Assembly (NCBI GenBank): GCA_045657625.1
Contig: JAZOTM010000047.1
Coordinates: forward strand, 7,079-71,078
Length of the DNA stretch: 64,000 nucleotides
Source: JAZOTM01 sp045657625
GTDB lineage: Bacteria > Bacillota > Clostridia > Lachnospirales > Lachnospiraceae
Reading direction: 5' to 3'
The position numbers and the translations under genes were made by a program. Shown here piece by piece: positions 59,742 through 64,000 of this stretch. The number at the start of each line of letters is the position of its first letter. Within the stretch, counting starts at the first letter, position 1. Below the pieces are notes generated by a model. It saw only the letters and a list, made by a program, of their open reading frames with translations, did no database searches and had not been told where the DNA came from.

Positions 59742-60698
59742 ATGAAGTGGAATAAATATACCATCGAGACCACCACAGAAGCGGTGGATTTCTTGAGTGT
59801 GATGCTGGATGAACTTGGCATCGAAGGAATTGAGATTGAGGATCAGGTTCCGTTGACAGAAGTAGAATTGAAGGGCATGTTCATTGACTTTCCGCCGGAA
59901 ATGGGCGAGAACGATGGAAGCAGTAAGGTGAGCTTCTATTTGGAAGAGGATCAGGAAGGACAGGAAGAATTGTTGATTCAGGTGAAGAAGGGCATTGAGG
60001 AACAGAGACAGTTTGTCAATGTGGGAAGCGGTAAGATTACCAGCGACCAGACAGAAGACTTGGATTGGATCAATAATTGGAAGAATTTCTTTCATGCTTT
60101 TGAAATTGAGGATATCTTTATTAAGCCTACCTGGGAAGAAGTGCCGGAGGAGCATAAGGATAAGGTCTTGATCGAGATTGATCCGGGAATTTCCTTTGGA
60201 ACCGGGAAACATGAGACCACACAGCTTTGTATCAAACAGTTGAATCGGTATTTGAAGGATGGCGATGAGGTGTTGGATGTTGGCTGTGGAAGTGGAATTT
60301 TGTCTATTGTTGCCTTGAAGAAGGGTGCAGCGCATGTGGTTGGCACGGATATTGATGAGGCATGTATGACTTCCACTTATGCAAATTTTGATGTGAATCA
60401 TTTATCCCATGATTTGGGTGAATTTTATAATGGAAACTTAATTGATGATGTGGCTTTACAGGAAAAAGTGGGCATAGAGAAGTATGACATTGTTGTTGCT
60501 AATATTTTGGCAGATGTGATTATTCCTATGGCACCTGTGATCCCGGCTCGTTTGAAGAAGGGCGGCAAGTTCATTACTTCCGGAATTATTGATTTCAAGG
60601 AAAACGAAGTCAAGGAAGCTATTGAAAAGGCTGGACTTACGGTGGTAGAAATCAACCATCAGGGTGAGTGGGTCAACATCACAGCGGAGAAAAACTAA
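59742..60698 (+). CDS. prmA: Ribosomal protein L11 methyltransferase
   Basis: 318 residues. The SAM-binding motif VLDVGCGSGILSIVALKKGA is in the C-terminal Rossmann domain near residue 178, with the preceding DPGISFGTGKHETT typical of PrmA. NPPY-like VANILADVI follows. It methylates ribosomal protein L11. It starts the operon prmA-rsmE-cysteine desulfurase-thiI. GAGGAAGAAG precedes the ATG. Confidence 0.95.
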   Translation: MKWNKYTIETTTEAVDFLSVMLDELGIEGIEIEDQVPLTEVELKGMFIDFPPEMGENDGSSKVSFYLEEDQEGQEELLIQVKKGIEEQRQFVNVGSGKITSDQTEDLDWINNWKNFFHAFEIEDIFIKPTWEEVPEEHKDKVLIEIDPGISFGTGKHETTQLCIKQLNRYLKDGDEVLDVGCGSGILSIVALKKGAAHVVGTDIDEACMTSTYANFDVNHLSHDLGEFYNGNLIDDVALQEKVGIEKYDIVVANILADVIIPMAPVIPARLKKGGKFITSGIIDFKENEVKEAIEKAGLTVVEINHQGEWVNITAEKN

Positions 60699-60699
60699 G

Positions 60700-61431
60700 A
60701 TGTATCAATTTTTTGTAACCAGGGAACAAGTGGGAGAAGAGATGATTACCATTACCGGTGGCGATGTGAATCATATTAAAAATGTGGTGAGACTTCGTGT
60801 CGGGGAAGTGGTGCGCATCAGCGATGATACCGGTGAAAATTTTCTTTGTGAAATTTCGGAATTGTCGGATACCCATGTGTTTGCAGAAATTAAGGAGAAG
60901 GTGGCTTCGACGGAGCTGCCTTCTCGTGTTGTTCTCTTTCAGGGAATTCCCAAGGGAGAACGCATGGAATTTATTATAGAAAAATCGGTAGAACTTGGCG
61001 TGGCGGAGATTGTTCCGGTGCAGATGCGTTATTGTGTTGTGAAATTGGACGCCAAGAATAGTGAGAAAAAACAGAAGCGCTGGCAGGCCATTGCAGAAGC
61101 AGCAGCAAAACAAAGCAAGCGCAGCGTGGTTCCGAAGGTGCAAAAGCCTATGACCTATAAAGAAGCTTTGCAATATGCAGCGGATTTGGATATGCTTTTG
61201 GTGCCTTATGAAAATGCCAAGGGCATGGAAGGAACCAAAGAGGTATTGAAAAAAGTAGCTTCTATGAAAAGCATTGGTGCTATTATTGGCCCGGAAGGCG
61301 GCTTTTCAGAAGAAGAAATTGAAATGGTAAAGGATCAAGCAGATATCATTTCTTTGGGTAGTCGTATTTTGCGTGCGGATACAGCAGCGATGACTACCAT
61401 GGCAATGTTAATGTTACAGTTAGAAGGGTAA
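60700..61431 (+). CDS. rsmE: 16S rRNA m3U1498 methyltransferase
   Basis: 243 residues. N-terminal PUA-like region, then a SPOUT methyltransferase domain with IGPEGGFSEEEI and LGSRILRADTAAMT, which form the knot that binds SAM. It methylates U1498 of 16S rRNA. The ATG at 60700 is one base after the prmA stop; a longer frame from 60664 lies within prmA. Confidence 0.95.
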   Translation: MYQFFVTREQVGEEMITITGGDVNHIKNVVRLRVGEVVRISDDTGENFLCEISELSDTHVFAEIKEKVASTELPSRVVLFQGIPKGERMEFIIEKSVELGVAEIVPVQMRYCVVKLDAKNSEKKQKRWQAIAEAAAKQSKRSVVPKVQKPMTYKEALQYAADLDMLLVPYENAKGMEGTKEVLKKVASMKSIGAIIGPEGGFSEEEIEMVKDQADIISLGSRILRADTAAMTTMAMLMLQLEG

Positions 61432-61434
61432 AAA

Positions 61435-62589
61435 ATGGAAGCATATTTAGACAATTCTGCAACCACCAGATGCAGTGAAGAAGCAGTGAAAAAAATGGAA
61501 CATTTATTTTTTACTTGCTATGGCAATCCATCTTCACTTCATCAGAAGGGCATGGACGCAGAAACAGAGATGAAAGAAGCACAAAAGAAGGTTGCGAAGA
61601 CCTTGAAGGTAAAGGAAAGTGAGATTATTTTTACTTCCGGTGGTACAGAATCCAATAATATTGCGATTTTGGGTGGAGTTTCCGCCAATAAGCGTAGTGG
61701 AAAAAAGATTATTACCACGGCTATCGAGCATCCTTCTGTAAAAAATCCATTTTTGCATTTGCAAGAAGAGGGCTACGAAGTGGCATTTTTGCCGGTAAAT
61801 GGCGAAGGAATCGTGGATTTAGAGGTTTTCCGTAAGGAAATGACAGAAGATACCTTTTTCGTTTCTGTGATGCAGGTGAATAACGAAATTGGAAGTGTTC
61901 AGCCCATCGCTGAAATGGTGGCAATTGCCAGAGAAATCAATCCGAAGGTGGTGTTCCATGTGGATGCCATTCAGTCCTATGGCAAATTGCTGATTCAGCC
62001 GAAAAAAATGGATATTGATTTGTTGTCTGTCAGTGGTCACAAGATTCATGGACCGAAGGGTAGCGGATTTTTATATATAAAAGACAAAACAAAGGTGAAT
62101 TCCATCGTATATGGAGGTGGCCAGCAGAAAGGCCTTCGTTCCGGTACAGAAAATGTGCCTGCCATTGCCGGACTTGGCGTAGCGGCAGAGGAAATCTACA
62201 CGGACTTTGAGGAAAAAATCTCCCATTTACGTGAAATGAGAGCTTACTTAAAACAGGAGTTTTCCGGAATTGACGGTGTGCAGATCAATGGTGCGCAGGA
62301 GGAAGAAGCGGCTCCCCATATTTTAAGTGTGAGTGTGGAAGGTGTGCGTGCAGAGGTGTTGTTGCATGCTTTGGAAGACAAGGGCATTTATGTTTCCGCA
62401 GGAAGCGCATGTTCTTCCAATAAACCGGCAATCAGTGCGACATTGACAGCCATTGGGTTGAAAAAAGAGTTGTTGGATTCCACGGTACGATTTAGTTTGT
62501 CCTATAGAAATACCATGGAAGAGATGGAGTATGCAGTATCTGTTATGAAGGAAATTGTTCCGGCGCTGCAGAGATTCACCAGACGATGA
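61435..62589 (+). CDS. Cysteine desulfurase (NifS/IscS-like)
   Basis: 384 residues. PLP enzyme of the class V aminotransferase fold: YLDNSATTRCSEEA, the Schiff-base lysine in VSGHKIHGPKGSGFLYI and the persulfide cysteine in SAGSACSSNKPAIS. It provides sulfur to the adjacent ThiI for tRNA thiolation and possibly thiamine. This NifS-like gene plus thiI pairing is common in firmicutes. It starts 3 bases after rsmE. Confidence 0.92.
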   Translation: MEAYLDNSATTRCSEEAVKKMEHLFFTCYGNPSSLHQKGMDAETEMKEAQKKVAKTLKVKESEIIFTSGGTESNNIAILGGVSANKRSGKKIITTAIEHPSVKNPFLHLQEEGYEVAFLPVNGEGIVDLEVFRKEMTEDTFFVSVMQVNNEIGSVQPIAEMVAIAREINPKVVFHVDAIQSYGKLLIQPKKMDIDLLSVSGHKIHGPKGSGFLYIKDKTKVNSIVYGGGQQKGLRSGTENVPAIAGLGVAAEEIYTDFEEKISHLREMRAYLKQEFSGIDGVQINGAQEEEAAPHILSVSVEGVRAEVLLHALEDKGIYVSAGSACSSNKPAISATLTAIGLKKELLDSTVRFSLSYRNTMEEMEYAVSVMKEIVPALQRFTRR

Positions 62590-62626
62590 TGCAGATTTAC
62601 CAGAAGATAGAATGAGAGGAATAGAA

Positions 62627-63811
62627 ATGTATAAGGCATTTTTGATTAAATATGGAGAAATCGGAGTAAAGGGAAAGAACCGTTACGTGTTTGAAGATGC
62701 CTTGGTGCGTCAGATTGAATACGCCCTTCAGCCGGTGGATGGCACCTTTGAAGTGCGCAAGGAAAACGGTCGTATTTTCGTGGAAACCCAGGGAGACTAT
62801 GATTACGATGAAGCCGTAGAACGTTTGAAGAACGTGTTTGGTATCGTTCGTTTTTGCCCGGTTATTTTATTGGAAGATCATGGAAAAGAAGAACTGGCGG
62901 AAGAAGTCATCAAACATATCAACGAAGTATATGAAAACAAAAACTTTACGTTTAAAGTAAATACCAGAAGAGCCAGAAAGAATTATCCGTTGGATTCCAT
63001 GGAGCTGAACGCTTACTTGGGGGAAAAGATTTTGGATGCTTTTCCGGAAACTTCGGTAGATGTACATGAGCCGGAAGTGGTGATTCATGTGGAAATCAGA
63101 AAAGAGATTTCTTTGTATTCCGAAGAAGTAGAAGGACCTTGCGGAATGCCGGTTGGTACAGCGGGAAAAGCAATGCTGCTTTTGTCCGGTGGGATTGATA
63201 GTCCGGTTGCAGGTTATATGATTGCAAAACGAGGCGTAAATGTGGAAGCAACTTATTTCCATGCACCACCATATACCTCAGAACGTGCAAAACAGAAGGT
63301 AGTGGATTTGGCAAAGATTGTTGCAAAATACGCAGGACCAATCAAATTAAATATCGTAAACTTCACAGATATTCAGCTTTATATCTATGAGAAGTGCCCA
63401 CATGATGAATTGACCATTATTATGCGTCGTTACATGATGCGCATTGCAGAACATTTTGCAAAGGAAAGCGGAGCACTTGGACTTATTACCGGAGAAAGTA
63501 TTGGTCAGGTAGCAAGCCAGACCATGCAGTCTTTGAATTGCACCAATGCCGTATGTACATTGCCGGTTTATCGTCCGCTGATTGGATTTGATAAACAGGA
63601 AATCGTAGATGTGTCTGAAAAGATTGGGGCTTATGAGACATCTATTTTGCCTTACGAAGATTGTTGTACGATTTTCGTGGCAAAACATCCGGTGACAAAG
63701 CCACAGTTGAAACGCATTGAGATTTCAGAGGAACATTTAAGTGAGAAGATTGACGATCTTATGAAGGAAGCCATCGAAACCACAGAGACCATTCTGGTCA
63801 AGGCAGAGTAA
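62627..63811 (+). CDS. thiI: tRNA 4-thiouridine synthase ThiI
   Basis: 394 residues. N-terminal ferredoxin-like and THUMP domains (VRRARKNYPLDSMELNAYLGE region) precede a PP-loop ATPase (LLSGGIDSPVAGYMIAKRG, about residues 185-203). The C-terminal rhodanese domain of E. coli ThiI is absent, as in Bacillus. It adenylates U8 of tRNA and takes sulfur from the cysteine desulfurase encoded upstream. The ATG at 62627 follows GAGAGGAA. Longer frames overlap the previous gene. Confidence 0.95.
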   Translation: MYKAFLIKYGEIGVKGKNRYVFEDALVRQIEYALQPVDGTFEVRKENGRIFVETQGDYDYDEAVERLKNVFGIVRFCPVILLEDHGKEELAEEVIKHINEVYENKNFTFKVNTRRARKNYPLDSMELNAYLGEKILDAFPETSVDVHEPEVVIHVEIRKEISLYSEEVEGPCGMPVGTAGKAMLLLSGGIDSPVAGYMIAKRGVNVEATYFHAPPYTSERAKQKVVDLAKIVAKYAGPIKLNIVNFTDIQLYIYEKCPHDELTIIMRRYMMRIAEHFAKESGALGLITGESIGQVASQTMQSLNCTNAVCTLPVYRPLIGFDKQEIVDVSEKIGAYETSILPYEDCCTIFVAKHPVTKPQLKRIEISEEHLSEKIDDLMKEAIETTETILVKAE

Positions 63812-63825
63812 GGCGTTTTGGATAG

Positions 63826-63996
63826 AGAAATTCGTGTAGACAGAATTTATATCATAGGGAAGGAATTTCCTATGATACAAGAAAGAATGTCGCATGCGAC
63901 ATTCTCGCGCCAAGCGCGGTTGCATTTATGCAACATTTACATCTCGCGCGCGTGCGCTTCCATAGCGGAGCGCTTTTTTATATAATAAGAAATTCG
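63826..63996. repeat. Cluster of palindromes bracketed by a 9-bp direct repeat, including the thiI terminator
   Basis: Several hairpins sit in a row. TATCATAGG-type arms are at 63850-63877. AGAATGTCGC/GCGACATTCT is at 63884-63905, CGCGC/GCGCG at about 63906-63918 and GTTGCAT/ATGCAAC at about 63919-63934. GCGCTTCC/GGAGCGC with seven T (about 63954-63979) can terminate thiI. AGAAATTCG occurs at 63826-63834 and 63988-63996 on both sides. The layout recalls the htpG-leader element but not its sequence. Confidence 0.7.
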
Positions 63997-64000
63997 AAGG

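Overview
The window looks like a chromosomal segment of a low-GC anaerobic clostridium, most likely a member of the Lachnospiraceae. The evidence is the protein sequences and gene order: an F-type ATP synthase operon, addB-addA, hrcA-grpE-dnaK-dnaJ, argC-J-B-D, comEC-holA-rpsT-lepA-hemW and a nifS-thiI pair. Other support comes from oxygen-independent HemW, a giant 2-hydroxyacyl-CoA dehydratase activase homologue and CIRCE operators. The assignment is by family resemblance only. I see no rRNA, tRNA, CRISPR, prophage or insertion sequence.

Layout. 1-1446: 5' part of a PlsC acyltransferase (-) and a YczE-like membrane protein (+). 1592-8125: atpB-E-F-(H-A fused)-G-D-C. 8210-10401: an AraC regulator followed by a MATE exporter (-). 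10606-11799: a membrane GGDEF protein. 11807-20664: addB-addA-maf-small ORF-foldase lipoprotein, preceded by an inverted repeat spanning the addB promoter and start codon. 20724-27240 (-): htpG, with a CIRCE operator and a cloverleaf-like leader, downstream of the activase homologue. 27453-31019: rhomboid-like protein, glnS, DUF2225 protein. 31092-37441: argG divergent from argC-GNAT-argJ-argB-argD. 37518-44773: a solute-binding-like protein, then comEA, a WalR/WalK-like pair, a GerMN lipoprotein and comEC.

44763-46522 is the odd accessory island. About twelve copies of a 73-74 bp tandem repeat surround an AT-rich gene for a PD-(D/E)XK-like nuclease, wedged between comEC and holA. The first repeat overlaps the comEC stop codon.

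46622-63811: holA, rpsT (-), lepA, hemW, a GGDEF-GGDEF-EAL protein, the CIRCE-controlled hrcA-grpE-dnaK-dnaJ operon, a coiled-coil J-domain protein, prmA, rsmE, a cysteine desulfurase and thiI. The window ends in a cluster of palindromes.

How the genes work together. Most are housekeeping genes. HrcA (54183-55250) probably controls both its own operon and the distant htpG through two perfect CIRCE sites. ComEA, ComEC and AddAB connect DNA uptake with recombination. The cysteine desulfurase feeds sulfur to ThiI. The strongest candidates for something undescribed are the repeat/nuclease island, the ATP synthase delta-alpha fusion, the cloverleaf in the htpG leader and the inverted repeat that would silence addB on read-through transcripts.
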